Assembly: GCF_007997035.1 (NCBI RefSeq)
Contig: NZ_VOSS01000018.1
Location: forward strand, 1-64,000
Direction of reading: 5' to 3'
DNA length: 64,000 nucleotides
Source of the DNA: Ralstonia sp. TCR112
GTDB lineage: Bacteria > Pseudomonadota > Gammaproteobacteria > Burkholderiales > Burkholderiaceae
In this document: in pieces, positions 9,319 through 21,490 of the stretch
Numbering within the stretch: position 1 is the stretch's first letter
Layout: each line of letters starts with the position of its first letter
Position numbers and translations under genes: made by a program
The notes under the pieces: generated by a model
Seen by the model: only the letters and a program-made list of their open reading frames with translations
Database searches by the model: none
Told to the model about the DNA's origin: nothing

Positions 9319-10461
9319 TCAGGTTGTGGGCCGCTTGCATGCGGCACCCAGGTCATCGAAGCGCACGGCGGCCCGGAACGCTCCCGACGAATACGGGCCC
9401 ACCTCATACGGCCCGTAGTGCACGACGATGCGGTCTCCTTGCAGCGTAAACGGAAACGCAGCGTTACGCAGATCGCGCTCCTTGAGCGCACCGCGCGGCG
9501 CCTCGGGCGCACCTTCGCGCTTGAGCGCATCGACGAGTTGCGTGTTGAGACTCTGCAGGCAGGCCAACGTAGGGTTCAGCACATCGGCCAAGGCGATCGG
9601 CTGGAAGCCCTGCGCGCCACGTCGCCAGTTCCCGGCGGTGAAGCTGTAGTTGCCGTGTGCGCCGCCGCTGTAGGCCCACACCATCCGCAAGAGGCTCACG
9701 GTTTCGCCCAGCCCGACGGCACTGATGCGGATGACGCATTCGGTGTCGTATTGATCGCACTTGCGGACACGCAGCGATTGGACCAGCGCGTCGATGGCGG
9801 CATCGCCCGTCACCGGGTAGCGCTCCGTCAGCTTGGCTTGGCCTGAGGCGGACGTGGACTCCTGATAGCGCGCCAAGCGCTTGAGCGTGAAGGGTTGACT
9901 ACGGCCGCCGTCGCTCCAGGTACCGGTGGCCGTGGCGCCATCGGCCGAGAGCGCACCGGAAAGCGTACCGCCCTCGCGCACGACGGACTGACCGGCCGCA
10001 TCGAACGCTTCTGCACGCTCGCGCCACACGAAGCGGCGCTCGGGCGCATTGCGGCCTTCGATGGCCCAGAAGGCACGGCCCTGAGGGCGATCATCGTAGG
10101 CCTCGCCGGTCAGCGTGTCGGCCACAGGATCCTTGTCTTTGTCCTGCTCTTTGGAAGGGGCGTCGTAGACGTTCACCCAGACATTCCAGCCAGGGCTATC
10201 GGCGCCCTTGGCGACCGTGCCCTGCCAGAAGCTGCCAGCGGGACGCTCGTGCTGCTCTTTCGTTTTTGCAAGAGGTGCAATTGGCGCGGAAGCAACAGGT
10301 GCCGAGGCGGACGGCGCACTCGCAGGCGCCGCAGGCGGAGCAGAGGCCGCTTCGGCGCCCGCCTGTGCTGTTCCGACCCCGCCAAGTGCCCCCATCAAGG
10401 TAACAAAAACGCCCGCCACCACCGACTTCTGCAACACATGGTGCATCGCATGCCTGTGCAT
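9319..10461 (-). CDS. Secreted DUF3298 (RsiV-like) domain protein
   Basis: The 380-residue exported protein has a signal peptide (about 1-34, cleavage after ...VGTAQA). An Ala/Pro/Ser-rich linker follows to about 65, and the C-terminus is a DUF3298 domain of the kind found in RsiV-like proteins (VWAYSGGAHGNYSFTAGNW, then FTLQGDRIVVHYGPYEVGPY). Related domains bind lysozyme or other cell-wall ligands, but no anti-sigma segment is present here. The start at 10461 has an excellent Shine-Dalgarno sequence (AGGAGGGAGGC). The long low-complexity linker suggests a flexible periplasmic tether. Confidence 0.82.
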   Translation of the reverse strand: MHRHAMHHVLQKSVVAGVFVTLMGALGGVGTAQAGAEAASAPPAAPASAPSASAPVASAPIAPLAKTKEQHERPAGSFWQGTVAKGADSPGWNVWVNVYDAPSKEQDKDKDPVADTLTGEAYDDRPQGRAFWAIEGRNAPERRFVWRERAEAFDAAGQSVVREGGTLSGALSADGATATGTWSDGGRSQPFTLKRLARYQESTSASGQAKLTERYPVTGDAAIDALVQSLRVRKCDQYDTECVIRISAVGLGETVSLLRMVWAYSGGAHGNYSFTAGNWRRGAQGFQPIALADVLNPTLACLQSLNTQLVDALKREGAPEAPRGALKERDLRNAAFPFTLQGDRIVVHYGPYEVGPYSSGAFRAAVRFDDLGAACKRPTT

Positions 10462-11028
10462 GCCTCCCTCCTATCAACCCGATACCCAGACTAGGACACA
10501 CGCCGCTGGTTCGCCGTTTTCCAAGCCCCCGGCTGCCTAAGCGGCAAACCGATGGGACTGCGCAGGTGCAGCAGGCGTTCCCTGAGCACGTCTCCCAAGC
10601 GATTTAAGACTCACACCAAGCGACCTTTACCGCGCTTGCATTCGATTGCAATCCGACACACTTTGTTACGCCTCCGGGCCACCCCGTCGCCCACAATGCC
10701 TTCGCACCCCAGCGTTTGTGTCCAATTGTTGTGCGCCATATCGAGCCTCGGACGACCCTTCCTCCGGCTCGATCACGACGACACAGTCCCCGGTGCAAAG
10801 TTACCCCCTCCTTTCGAATTGACCCCTCGAAGGGATTTCCCGTCCGCGCGGTGCTCCCCGGCCCGCGCGCTTTTTTTTTGCCTGCGCAATTCGCGCGCCT
10901 GCCCGTCCGCTCTCGGCCGCCTGCCGCGAGAAACACGCTCTTACAAAGGCAAGTCGACCCCTCGACGCCTGCCGCGTTAAATGGAGACATCCACGCGGCA
11001 CAGGCCGCCACAAAAACGAGGGCTCATC
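10462..11028. other. 567-bp divergent intergenic region with long leader
   Basis: This gap separates the DUF3298 gene (minus) from the FecR-domain gene (plus). I see no convincing protein gene in it. It holds a terminator-like hairpin with a T-run (10845-10879), and closer to the FecR gene a bulged hairpin at about 10948-10972 in which AGGC-AA-GTCGA pairs with TCGACGCCT. The layout suggests a structured 5' leader on the plus strand. Confidence 0.5.
10845..10879 (+). terminator. Intrinsic terminator or attenuator in the FecR-gene leader
   Basis: CGCGCGG pairs with CCGCGCG across an 11-base loop and is followed at once by C and nine T residues. It points toward the FecR-domain gene, 150 bases upstream of its start. 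It could end a small upstream transcript or act as an attenuator. Confidence 0.55.
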
Positions 11029-13404
11029 ATGTCCAGTGCTTCCCGTCGTTCTCCTCTCTCCGGTGTCCGGCTGCCCCATGTGTTGCGCGCGATTGGCGTT
11101 GCCGCCGTCTTGCTCGTCTGCGGTACGCAGGCCGCGATGGCCGCTGACCCGGCTTCGCGGGTGGCGCGGCTGTCGGACTTTTCGGGCACGGTAAGCTTCG
11201 CGCCTGCGGGCTCCGACGACTGGGCCGGTGCCTCGCTCAATCGCCCGCTCACCACGGGCGACCGCCTGTGGTCCGATCAGGGCAGCCACAGCGAACTCCA
11301 CGTCGGCTCCACGGCGCTGCGCCTGGGCCAGAACACCGGCGCGACCCTCGTCGACCTGGACGACCGCAATACGCAGGTGAAGCTCACGCAAGGCGCGCTG
11401 TCGGTTCGCGTACGCTCGCTGCCGCCCGACCAGACCATCGAGATCGATACGCCCAATCTGGCGTTCACGCCGCAGGCGCCGGGCGAATACCGTCTCGACG
11501 TCGCGCCCGACGGCTCCAGCACGACCGTCACCGTGTGGCACGGTCAGGGCACGGCCTACGGCGATGACCGCTCTACTCCGCTGGGCGCGGGGCAGCAAAT
11601 CCGTTTTGGCGGCACGGACCTCGCCGAAGTGGGCGGCACCGACAACCCGGGCCGCGACGCCTTCGACCGCTGGGCGGAGTCGCGCGACGCCCGCGAAGAC
11701 GCTTCTGTTTCTGCCCGCTACGTCGGCCGCGAAATGACCGGCTACGAAGCCCTCGACGACAACGGCACATGGCGAGAAGAAGACGGCTACGGGGCCGTGT
11801 GGGTACCGCGCGCCGTGCCCGCCGGCTGGGCACCGTATCGCACGGGCCATTGGGCCTGGGTCGCGCCGTGGGGCTGGACGTGGGTCGATGACGCGCCGTG
11901 GGGTTTCGCCCCCTTCCACTACGGCCGCTGGGCGTACGTCGGCACGACGTGGTGCTGGGTGCCCGGGCCGGTGGTGCCGCGTCCGGTCTATGCGCCGGCA
12001 CTCGTCGGTTTCGTCGGTGGCGGGGGCGGCGGCGGTGTGAGCTGGGGGATCAATATCTCGATCGGCTCGCCGGGTGTGGCGTGGTTCCCGCTCGCTCCGG
12101 GCGAGGCGTATCGCCCTGTGTATGCGGCCAGCCCGACCTACGTAACGAACATTAACCGCACGGTGGTGGTGAACAACGTCACGGTCAACAAGACCATCAT
12201 CAACAACAACACCAACGTGACGAACATCCGGAATGTGAATCGGGTGACGTACGTCAACGCCAACAACCCCGCCGCACTGACCGCCGTGCCGGCCAAGACA
12301 TTCGTCAACGGCCAGCCGGTCGGCCCGGCCATGACGCATCTGCGGCCGGAGCAATTGCGCGCGCAAATGGCGCATGCGCAGTTTGTGTCGACGCCGGCGT
12401 TGGCTCCGGTGCGCGCCAGCCTTGTCGGTGCAGCCGCCAACGGCGGGCCGCATCAATTGCCGCCGCCGCAGGCGTTTGCACGCCAGGCGATCGCAGTACG
12501 CGCGCCCGCCGCGCCAGCAGGCGGACACGATGCGTTGGCGGAACGCTTCCGCTCTCAAGGCGGCGCACTGCCGGGTGCCGGCCCTGCATGGACGGGCGGC
12601 AACGTAGGCGCGCGCGTTGCGCCGGTGCGCGGCCAACCGAACACGGGAATGCCGACCGCACCAGCGGCTGCGCAGGCCGCGGGTCTACGTTTGACTCGCG
12701 CCGCGCCCAATGGGCCCGCACATGCTGGAAACGAGCCGGGCCGACCGGCGGAACAGCGTGGCCCGAATGGTCCCCAAGGATTGATGGGCTCCCCGAATCC
12801 GCAGAGTACGCAGGCGCCCCATGGTGCCCAGCCGGGCCCCGCGCCGCAGGGTCTGATGGCCCCGGGCGCGATCAATCGCCCACGTCCGCTGCCGGGTGCC
12901 GCTGCACCGCAGGAGCGCCCGGGACAACCGCAGAGCGCGCAGGCACCGCAAGGCCCGGCTGGCATGACGACACGTCCGCCGCAGCGTGAAGGCGCCCCGG
13001 GCACACCGCGAGACGAGCATCGCGCCTTCGAGCCGCGCCCGCAGCTGCCGCAGGCCGGCACGCAAACACCACATCCCCAGCCGCAGCGCGGGGGACAGGA
13101 GCCGAATCGCTTCAATGGCAACCCGCCGCCGGCCATGCAGGAACGCCCGCACAATGAACCGCCGCAGATGCGCACACGCCCCGAGCCGGAACAGCACCGG
13201 CCGGAGCCGCACATGGAAGCGCCGCGTCCCGCACCGCAACCGCACGTCGAGATGCGCGCGCCGCAACCTCAGCCACGACCGCCTGAAGCGCGTCCACCGC
13301 AACCTCAACCACAGGCCCAACCGCCGCGGCAAGAACACCATGAAGCCCAACCGCATCCACAGGCCCATCGCGGTGAAGAGAAGCGCGAAGGTGAGCACCG
13401 TTAG
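11029..13404 (+). CDS. Secreted FecR-domain / DUF6600-type protein with Pro/Gln/His-rich tail
   Basis: The 791-residue exported protein has a signal peptide (about 1-38, ...CGTQAAMAA). A FecR-type domain follows (about 55-200) with TTGDRLWSDQGSHSELHVG and ALSVRVRSL. Next comes a Trp/Tyr-rich repeat region (about 250-330) with repeated W-x-W and PWGW/PWGF units, typical of DUF6600. An Asn-rich stretch occupies about 380-420. From about 520 to the end the protein is almost entirely Pro, Gln, Arg and His and probably disordered. FecR domains here are not membrane anti-sigma factors, as no transmembrane segment is visible. The start at 11029 follows GAGG at good spacing. Confidence 0.82.
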   Translation: MSSASRRSPLSGVRLPHVLRAIGVAAVLLVCGTQAAMAADPASRVARLSDFSGTVSFAPAGSDDWAGASLNRPLTTGDRLWSDQGSHSELHVGSTALRLGQNTGATLVDLDDRNTQVKLTQGALSVRVRSLPPDQTIEIDTPNLAFTPQAPGEYRLDVAPDGSSTTVTVWHGQGTAYGDDRSTPLGAGQQIRFGGTDLAEVGGTDNPGRDAFDRWAESRDAREDASVSARYVGREMTGYEALDDNGTWREEDGYGAVWVPRAVPAGWAPYRTGHWAWVAPWGWTWVDDAPWGFAPFHYGRWAYVGTTWCWVPGPVVPRPVYAPALVGFVGGGGGGGVSWGINISIGSPGVAWFPLAPGEAYRPVYAASPTYVTNINRTVVVNNVTVNKTIINNNTNVTNIRNVNRVTYVNANNPAALTAVPAKTFVNGQPVGPAMTHLRPEQLRAQMAHAQFVSTPALAPVRASLVGAAANGGPHQLPPPQAFARQAIAVRAPAAPAGGHDALAERFRSQGGALPGAGPAWTGGNVGARVAPVRGQPNTGMPTAPAAAQAAGLRLTRAAPNGPAHAGNEPGRPAEQRGPNGPQGLMGSPNPQSTQAPHGAQPGPAPQGLMAPGAINRPRPLPGAAAPQERPGQPQSAQAPQGPAGMTTRPPQREGAPGTPRDEHRAFEPRPQLPQAGTQTPHPQPQRGGQEPNRFNGNPPPAMQERPHNEPPQMRTRPEPEQHRPEPHMEAPRPAPQPHVEMRAPQPQPRPPEARPPQPQPQAQPPRQEHHEAQPHPQAHRGEEKREGEHR

Positions 13405-13434
13405 GCAGTTAGCGCGCGAATCCGCAGTCGAAAA

Positions 13435-13460
13435 AAAAGCAGCCCTTCGGGGCTGCTTTT
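13435..13460. terminator. Bidirectional intrinsic terminator between fecR-like gene and atpC
   Basis: AAAAGCAGCCC and GGGCTGCTTTT form a perfect 11-bp stem with a TTCG tetraloop. A-run and T-run flanks let it stop transcripts from both convergent sides, the FecR-domain gene and the atp operon. Confidence 0.92.
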
Positions 13461-13502
13461 CTGTCTGCGCCGACCGATGACACCGGCCGGTACACACTTG
13501 CC

Positions 13503-13919
13503 TTAGCGCTTGCGACGCAGGCGCGCGATCGCTGCAAGCTGCGCAGCGGCCACGGCCAGTTCACTCTGCGCACGAGCCAGATCCAGATCGCTGCTTTGAT
13601 TCTGCAGCGCCTCTTCGGCCGCACGCTTGGCTTCGTTCGCCTTCGCTTCGTCCAGGTCGTGACCGCGAATTGCGGTATCGGCCAGCACGGTCACCTTCTT
13701 CGGCTGCACTTCGAGAATGCCACCGGCAACGAACACGAACTCTTCGCCGCCATCTTCCTTCTCGATGCGCACGGCGCCCGGCTTGATGCGCGTGATCAGC
13801 GGCGTGTGGCCGGGCAGAATGCCCAGCTCGCCGGCTTCGCCGGGCAGTGCCACGAACTTTGCATTGCCGGAGAAGATCTCGTGCTCAGCGCTGACGACGT
13901 CTACATGAATGGTTGCCAT
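13503..13919 (-). CDS. atpC: F1Fo ATP synthase subunit epsilon
   Basis: The 138-residue epsilon subunit of the F1 central stalk links gamma rotation to the c-ring and can inhibit ATP hydrolysis. The N-terminal beta sandwich ([37 protein letters not shown]) is followed by the two-helix C-terminal hairpin (about 88-138), ending in a basic RLRRKR. It is the last gene of the atp operon, 91 bases after atpD, and is followed by the bidirectional terminator. Confidence 0.97.
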   Translation of the reverse strand: MATIHVDVVSAEHEIFSGNAKFVALPGEAGELGILPGHTPLITRIKPGAVRIEKEDGGEEFVFVAGGILEVQPKKVTVLADTAIRGHDLDEAKANEAKRAAEEALQNQSSDLDLARAQSELAVAAAQLAAIARLRRKR

Positions 13920-14010
13920 CTCGATTCCTTTGCTCAGAAAAGCGGCTTCCTGAAGGGGCTTCAGGAAGCCAGTACTGGCGCCGGCTTACGCACGGTGCCA
14001 GACGTTGCTC

Positions 14011-15453
<1,443 letters not shown>

Positions 15454-15456
15454 CTA

Positions 15457-16332
15457 TCAGACTGCAGCTGCGCCGCTGACGATCTCGGACAGTTCCTTCG
15501 TGATCGCTGCCTGACGGGTCTTGTTGTAGACCAGTTGCAGTTCGCCGATCACGTTCTTCGCGTTGTCCGAAGCCGCCTTCATTGCCACCATCCGGGCCGA
15601 TTGCTCGGAGGCCATGTTCTCGGCCACCGCCTGGTACACCAGCGCCTCGACGTAGCGGATCAGCAGCTCGTCGACCACCGTTTGCGCGTCCGGCTCGTAG
15701 ATGTAGTCCCACGAGTAGGCCTGCTTCTCGGCGTCGGTCTGCGCGAGCTTGTCGGCGGTCAGCGGCAGCAGCTGCTCGACCACCGGCTCCTGCTTCATCG
15801 TGTTGATGAAGCGGGTGTACGCCAGGTACACGGCATCGATCTGACCAGCGTTGAACGCGTCCAGCTGCACCTTGATCGCGCCGATCAGCTTTTCCAGATG
15901 CGGCGTGTCGCCCAGATGCACGACGTTCGAGACGACCTTGGCACCGACGCGGCCCAGGAACTGCATGCCCTTGGTGCCGATGGCGGTGGTTTGCGTCTCG
16001 ACGCCCTTGTTCTGCAGATCGCGCAGTTGGGTGGTGACGGCACGCAGCACGTTGGTGTTCAAGCCACCGCACAGGCCCTTGTCCGTCGTCACCACGATCA
16101 GGCCGGCACGCTTGATGTCGCGCGCCACCATGAACGGGTGCTTGTACTCCGGATTGGCCAGTGCCATGTGCGCAGCCACGTTGCGGATCTTCTCGGCGTA
16201 CGGGCGGGCAGCACGCATCCGTTCCTGCGCCTTGCGCATCTTGGATGCGGCGACCATTTCCATCGCCTTGGTGATCTTGCGCGTGTTTTGCACGCTCTTG
16301 ATCTTGGTGCGGATTTCTTTTGTTCCGGCCAT
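15457..16332 (-). CDS. atpG: F1Fo ATP synthase subunit gamma
   Basis: The 291-residue gamma subunit forms the rotor shaft inside F1. Two long helices at the ends (N-terminal [21 protein letters not shown]-terminal [19 protein letters not shown]) make the coiled coil. The central domain includes [11 protein letters not shown]. The start at 16332 (MAGTKE) is chosen over one six codons upstream, matching the usual family N-terminus. It sits between atpA and atpD. Confidence 0.97.
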   Translation of the reverse strand: MAGTKEIRTKIKSVQNTRKITKAMEMVAASKMRKAQERMRAARPYAEKIRNVAAHMALANPEYKHPFMVARDIKRAGLIVVTTDKGLCGGLNTNVLRAVTTQLRDLQNKGVETQTTAIGTKGMQFLGRVGAKVVSNVVHLGDTPHLEKLIGAIKVQLDAFNAGQIDAVYLAYTRFINTMKQEPVVEQLLPLTADKLAQTDAEKQAYSWDYIYEPDAQTVVDELLIRYVEALVYQAVAENMASEQSARMVAMKAASDNAKNVIGELQLVYNKTRQAAITKELSEIVSGAAAV

Positions 16333-16396
16333 TTCTTCCTCTCCGTTCAAACCTGGTCACGCAGGCTACGCGTGACCAGTTTCGGGAATGACGCGG

Positions 16397-17938
16397 TTAG
16401 AACGCGGCGGACTTCTTGAAATCCTCGATCGCGGCACGCAGGGCGGCCTCATCTTCCTTCGACAGATCCTTCGTATCTTCGATGCGGTTGATGAGATCGG
16501 CGTACTTCGTCTTCAGCGTGTCGTGCAGGCCCTTTTCGAAAGCCAGGATGTCCTTCACGTCCACGTTGTCGAGGAAGCCGTTGTTGGCTGCGTACAGCGA
16601 CGCGGCCAGCTGCCACACTTGCAGCGGCTGGTATTGCGGCTGCTTGAGCAGTTCGGTCACGCGGCGGCCGCGCTCGAGCTGCTTGCGGGTCGCTTCGTCC
16701 AGGTCGGAAGCAAACTGCGCGAACGCAGCCAGTTCACGATACTGAGCCAAGTCGGTACGGATACCGCCCGACAGCTTCTTGATGACCTTGGTCTGAGCAG
16801 CACCACCCACACGCGACACCGAAATACCGGCGTTGATTGCGGGACGCACACCGGCGTTGAACAGGTCGGTTTCCAGGAAGATCTGGCCGTCGGTAATCGA
16901 GATCACGTTGGTCGGCACGAACGCGGACACGTCGCCGGCCTGCGTTTCGATCACTGGCAGTGCGGTCAGCGAACCGGTCTTGCCCTTGACTTCACCGTTG
17001 GTGATCTTCTCGATGTGCTCGGCGTTCACACGCGCAGCACGCTCCAGCAGACGCGAGTGCAGGTAGAACACGTCGCCGGGGTAAGCCTCGCGGCCAGGCG
17101 GACGACGCAGCAGCAGCGAAACCTGACGGTACGCCCAAGCTTGCTTGGTCAGATCGTCATACACGATCAGGGCGTCTTCGCCGCGGTCGCGGAAGTATTC
17201 GCCCATCGTGCAGCCGGCGTAGGCCGACAGGTACTGCATGGCAGCGGAGTCCGAAGCGGCAGCAGCCACCACGATCGTGTATTCCAGTGCGCCGTGCTCT
17301 TCGAGCTTGCGCACCACGTTGGCGATCGTCGAAGCCTTCTGGCCGATTGCCACGTACACGCAGAAGATGCCCTTGCCCTTCTGGTTGATGATGGCGTCGA
17401 CTGCAACAGCGGTCTTGCCGGTCTGGCGGTCGCCAATGATCAGCTCACGCTGGCCACGGCCGATCGGCACCATTGCGTCGATCGACTTCAGGCCGGTCTG
17501 CACCGGCTGGCTCACCGATTGACGTGCGATCACGCCCGGAGCGACCTTTTCGATCACGTCCGTCTTCTTGGCGTTGATCGGGCCCTTGCCGTCGATCGGC
17601 TGGCCCAGTGCGTTGACCACGCGGCCCAGCAGTTCCGGGCCAACCGGCACTTCCAGAATGCGACCCGTGCACTTGACTTCGTCGCCTTCGGAAATGTGCT
17701 CGTACTCACCCAGCACCACAGCGCCGACGGAGTCGCGCTCGAGGTTCAGCGCGAGGCCGAACGTGTTGCCCGGGAATTCCAGCATTTCGCCTTGCATCAC
17801 GCCCGACAGGCCATGAATGCGGCAGATACCGTCCGTCACGGAGATGACCGTGCCGGTGTTCTTTGCGTCAGCGCCAGCCTTCAAGCCCTCGATACGGGTC
17901 TTGATCAGGTCGCTGATCTCGGAGGGGTTCAGTTGCAT
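16397..17938 (-). CDS. atpA: F1Fo ATP synthase subunit alpha
   Basis: The 513-residue non-catalytic nucleotide-binding subunit of F1 has the Walker A sequence [10 protein letters not shown] and the alpha-subunit signature around [17 protein letters not shown]. The N-terminal [17 protein letters not shown] is typical of AtpA. It ends ...DFKKSAAF, as in proteobacterial homologues. It lies 73 bases downstream of atpH and 64 bases upstream of atpG. Confidence 0.98.
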   Translation of the reverse strand: MQLNPSEISDLIKTRIEGLKAGADAKNTGTVISVTDGICRIHGLSGVMQGEMLEFPGNTFGLALNLERDSVGAVVLGEYEHISEGDEVKCTGRILEVPVGPELLGRVVNALGQPIDGKGPINAKKTDVIEKVAPGVIARQSVSQPVQTGLKSIDAMVPIGRGQRELIIGDRQTGKTAVAVDAIINQKGKGIFCVYVAIGQKASTIANVVRKLEEHGALEYTIVVAAAASDSAAMQYLSAYAGCTMGEYFRDRGEDALIVYDDLTKQAWAYRQVSLLLRRPPGREAYPGDVFYLHSRLLERAARVNAEHIEKITNGEVKGKTGSLTALPVIETQAGDVSAFVPTNVISITDGQIFLETDLFNAGVRPAINAGISVSRVGGAAQTKVIKKLSGGIRTDLAQYRELAAFAQFASDLDEATRKQLERGRRVTELLKQPQYQPLQVWQLAASLYAANNGFLDNVDVKDILAFEKGLHDTLKTKYADLINRIEDTKDLSKEDEAALRAAIEDFKKSAAF

Positions 17939-18011
17939 CGAATGCTCCTAATTCTTCAATCTGTCTGCGGGCGCGATATCGTCGATTGCATCGGCGCCTC
18001 GCGAAACAGCA

Positions 18012-18548
18012 TTACGCGGCGGTCAGCGCAGATTGCATCTGCGTCAGGCGCGCGCGCACCGAGGTGTCGAGCACTTCGTCGCCAATCTGCACACGCACGC
18101 CGCCGATCAGCGAAGGATCGACGCTCACATGAGCCTGCAGCTTCTTGCCGAACTTGCGTTCGAGCGTGGCGACCAGTTCGGTCAGGGGCGCGCCCTCAAG
18201 CGGGAACGCACTGGTGATCTCGACGTCGGCGGCGCCTTCGCTGGCATTCCGCAGCACATGGAATTGCGCGGCAATTTCCGGTAGCAGCGACAGGCGCTTG
18301 TTGGCCACCAGCAGGCCAACCAGTTCCTTCGCCTCATGCGAAACCGGAGATTTCAGCGCCGACAGGAAGATCCCCGCCACATCGGCTTTGGAGAGCTTCG
18401 GATCATCGGCGATTGCCTTCATGTCAGGCACGGCGGCGATTTGCCCCATTTCCGACACGAGCTCAGACCATGCACCCAGATTGCCGGCCTTCGCCACGCG
18501 GAACAGCGCCTCTGCGTACGGACGGGCAACGGTTGCGAGTTCTGCCAT
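18012..18548 (-). CDS. atpH: F1Fo ATP synthase subunit delta
   Basis: The 178-residue delta subunit caps F1 and holds the peripheral stalk. It starts [19 protein letters not shown] and ends in the conserved strand region [20 protein letters not shown]. Only two bases separate it from atpF, so the two are probably translationally linked. Confidence 0.96.
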   Translation of the reverse strand: MAELATVARPYAEALFRVAKAGNLGAWSELVSEMGQIAAVPDMKAIADDPKLSKADVAGIFLSALKSPVSHEAKELVGLLVANKRLSLLPEIAAQFHVLRNASEGAADVEITSAFPLEGAPLTELVATLERKFGKKLQAHVSVDPSLIGGVRVQIGDEVLDTSVRARLTQMQSALTAA

Positions 18549-18550
18549 GA

Positions 18551-19021
18551 TTACAGCTCAGCCTTGAGTTGATTGAGCAGATCGGCGTGGACCTGCGCAT
18601 TGACTTCACGCTTGAGGATCTGCTCGGCACCCTTGACGGCCAGCGTGGCAACCTGGTCGCGCAGCGATTCACGCGCGCGCACGGTTTGCTGCTCGGCTTC
18701 GGCCTTGGCTTGCGCGATGATGCGCGCGGCTTCGGCTTGGGCGTTTTGCTTGATCTCTTCGGCGCTCATCTGGGCGCGCTTTTCAGCGTCCGCGATGCGT
18801 TGCGCGCCTTCATTGCGCGCTTCGGTCAGTGCCTGCTCGACCCGCTTGTTGGCCAGCTCCAGCTCAGCCTTGCCCTTATCGGCAGCGGCCAGGCCATCGG
18901 CGATTTTCTTCGCGCGTTCGTCGAGCGCCTTCACCAGGGGCGGCCAAATGAATTTGGCAACAACCCACCACAGGATGAAGAACACGACCATCTGCGCGAC
19001 GAGTGTGGCGTTCAGGTTCAT
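18551..19021 (-). CDS. atpF: F1Fo ATP synthase subunit b
   Basis: The 156-residue peripheral stalk protein has a single N-terminal membrane helix (about 5-26, [20 protein letters not shown]). A long Ala/Glu/Lys-rich helix follows that forms the right-handed coiled-coil dimer. Its length matches the proteobacterial b subunit. It lies 106 bases after atpE. Confidence 0.97.
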   Translation of the reverse strand: MNLNATLVAQMVVFFILWWVVAKFIWPPLVKALDERAKKIADGLAAADKGKAELELANKRVEQALTEARNEGAQRIADAEKRAQMSAEEIKQNAQAEAARIIAQAKAEAEQQTVRARESLRDQVATLAVKGAEQILKREVNAQVHADLLNQLKAEL

Positions 19022-19127
19022 GGTGTGTTCCTTTCGGTATTGAGACTACGGATCAATGCACGAAGCGGCGAGGGTCACGCGCAGCGTTCACCCAGGCCGC
19101 CTCCGGCATCATGCAGACCGAAAAGAA

Positions 19128-19406
<279 letters not shown>

Positions 19407-19477
19407 TTACGTGAAAGACTAAGAACTTGAGAACTTGGAAAAATCAAACGGAACCGGAGAACCTGAACCGCAACTAC

Positions 19478-20365
<888 letters not shown>

Positions 20366-20591
20366 TCAGTCCAATATTGCGAAACATTCTTCGTGACCCG
20401 TTCCGACTCGCGCCCGATACAACCAGGTTTCCCCCGGAGATCGCGGACTGCACGCTGCTGAAACGCGCCACCTTATTCTTGCGGAGTGTCAGCGCAATGA
20501 ACCGGGGCTTCTCCTGCCTCAGGTTCCTGCCGCCTGCCAACACACCCTGTGTGCCCGCCATGTCGCGGTGGGCGGGAGCCGATTCAACGCA

Positions 20592-21158
20592 CTATCGCAG
20601 CGCGAGACCGACCCAATACATCTTGAGCGCCAGGATCAGGGTGATCAGCAAGGGCGGCCAATGCAGGCCCTTGAAGACGACCACCACGATCACCAGCAAC
20701 GCGACCGTGCCGAGCACCTTGATCGCTTCACCCACCACGAGGCGGGCGATGGATTCGAACCCCTTGGCCGTCGACAGCCGCATCGCGAACCATGCCGAAG
20801 GCACCACGCACACGCCGCCGCCCAGCAGGGCAGACAGCGCAGCCTTGCCGGCTGACGCAGCGCCCGTGCCCGCGAACCAACTGCCGACATACCACCCGAG
20901 CGCACACAGCAGTGTGATGGCCACCTGGCCGAGCACGATGGAAAAGGGCGTGATACGCGAGGCCTGCAGAGCCTGCTCGCCGAACAGAGCAACCGCTTCG
21001 TCATGTGACAGCACATGCACCGGGGGCTCCGCCTTCTCCTCATCGTCCCAATTGTCGTGCTTCGGATCCTGCGCCGATTCGGGTCGGGCGGCCTTCAACG
21101 AAGCGTAAGAATCGGGCCGTTGCCGGTCGGCTGGCTGCATGGAAGAATGCGCTTTCAT
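20592..21158 (-). CDS. atpI: ATP synthase subunit I (assembly-associated)
   Basis: The product is an AtpI-type small membrane protein thought to help c-ring assembly or Mg2+ uptake. It has a hydrophilic N-terminal extension of about 65 residues (DDEEKAEPPVHVLSHDEAVA), then four hydrophobic segments, the last being FKGLHWPPLLITLILALKMY. It is the first gene of the atp operon, with a consensus-like promoter about 43 bases upstream. Two adjacent ATGs (21161 and 21158) are possible starts. Confidence 0.85.
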   Translation of the reverse strand: MKAHSSMQPADRQRPDSYASLKAARPESAQDPKHDNWDDEEKAEPPVHVLSHDEAVALFGEQALQASRITPFSIVLGQVAITLLCALGWYVGSWFAGTGAASAGKAALSALLGGGVCVVPSAWFAMRLSTAKGFESIARLVVGEAIKVLGTVALLVIVVVVFKGLHWPPLLITLILALKMYWVGLALR

Positions 21159-21200
21159 CATGCCGCACCGCTTTGGGTCAGGCGGATTTAAAACCGCACG

Positions 21201-21230
21201 ATTTTACGGGACATGGCGTTCGCCAGTCAA
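21201..21230 (-). promoter_or_regulatory. Sigma70-type promoter of the atp operon
   Basis: On the minus strand TTGACT (21230-21225) and TAAAAT (21206-21201) are separated by 18 bases. This is the best promoter match in the parB-atpI gap. Transcription would start near 21194, about 35 bases before atpI. The rest of the 330-bp gap (21162-21490) shows no gene. Confidence 0.75.
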
Positions 21231-21490
21231 CGCGCAAGCGAATGCTCGTGCGGGCGCCTTCGACAGCACTCCGCGTGGCCGCGTTCCGTACGGCGCGCGC
21301 AATGCTGTGCTGCTGCCGGGGCGCCGAATCCGCCTGAAGGAGCGGCGCCCCGTTGATTCCATGATGGTGTTGGCGGAATGCCGCGTCGATGACGCGCGAG
21401 GTAATTGCACCAATTCCGTGCCGGGATGGTGCCCGCAAATGGCGCAATGACGACGCCTACGGCGCGTGCGTCAAACTGTCGCAGCGATTC

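Noticed and set aside
10801-12636. Long minus-strand open frame opposite the FecR-domain gene
   Set aside because: No domain, Arg-rich shadow translation, and the plus strand has signal peptide, FecR domain and ribosome site.
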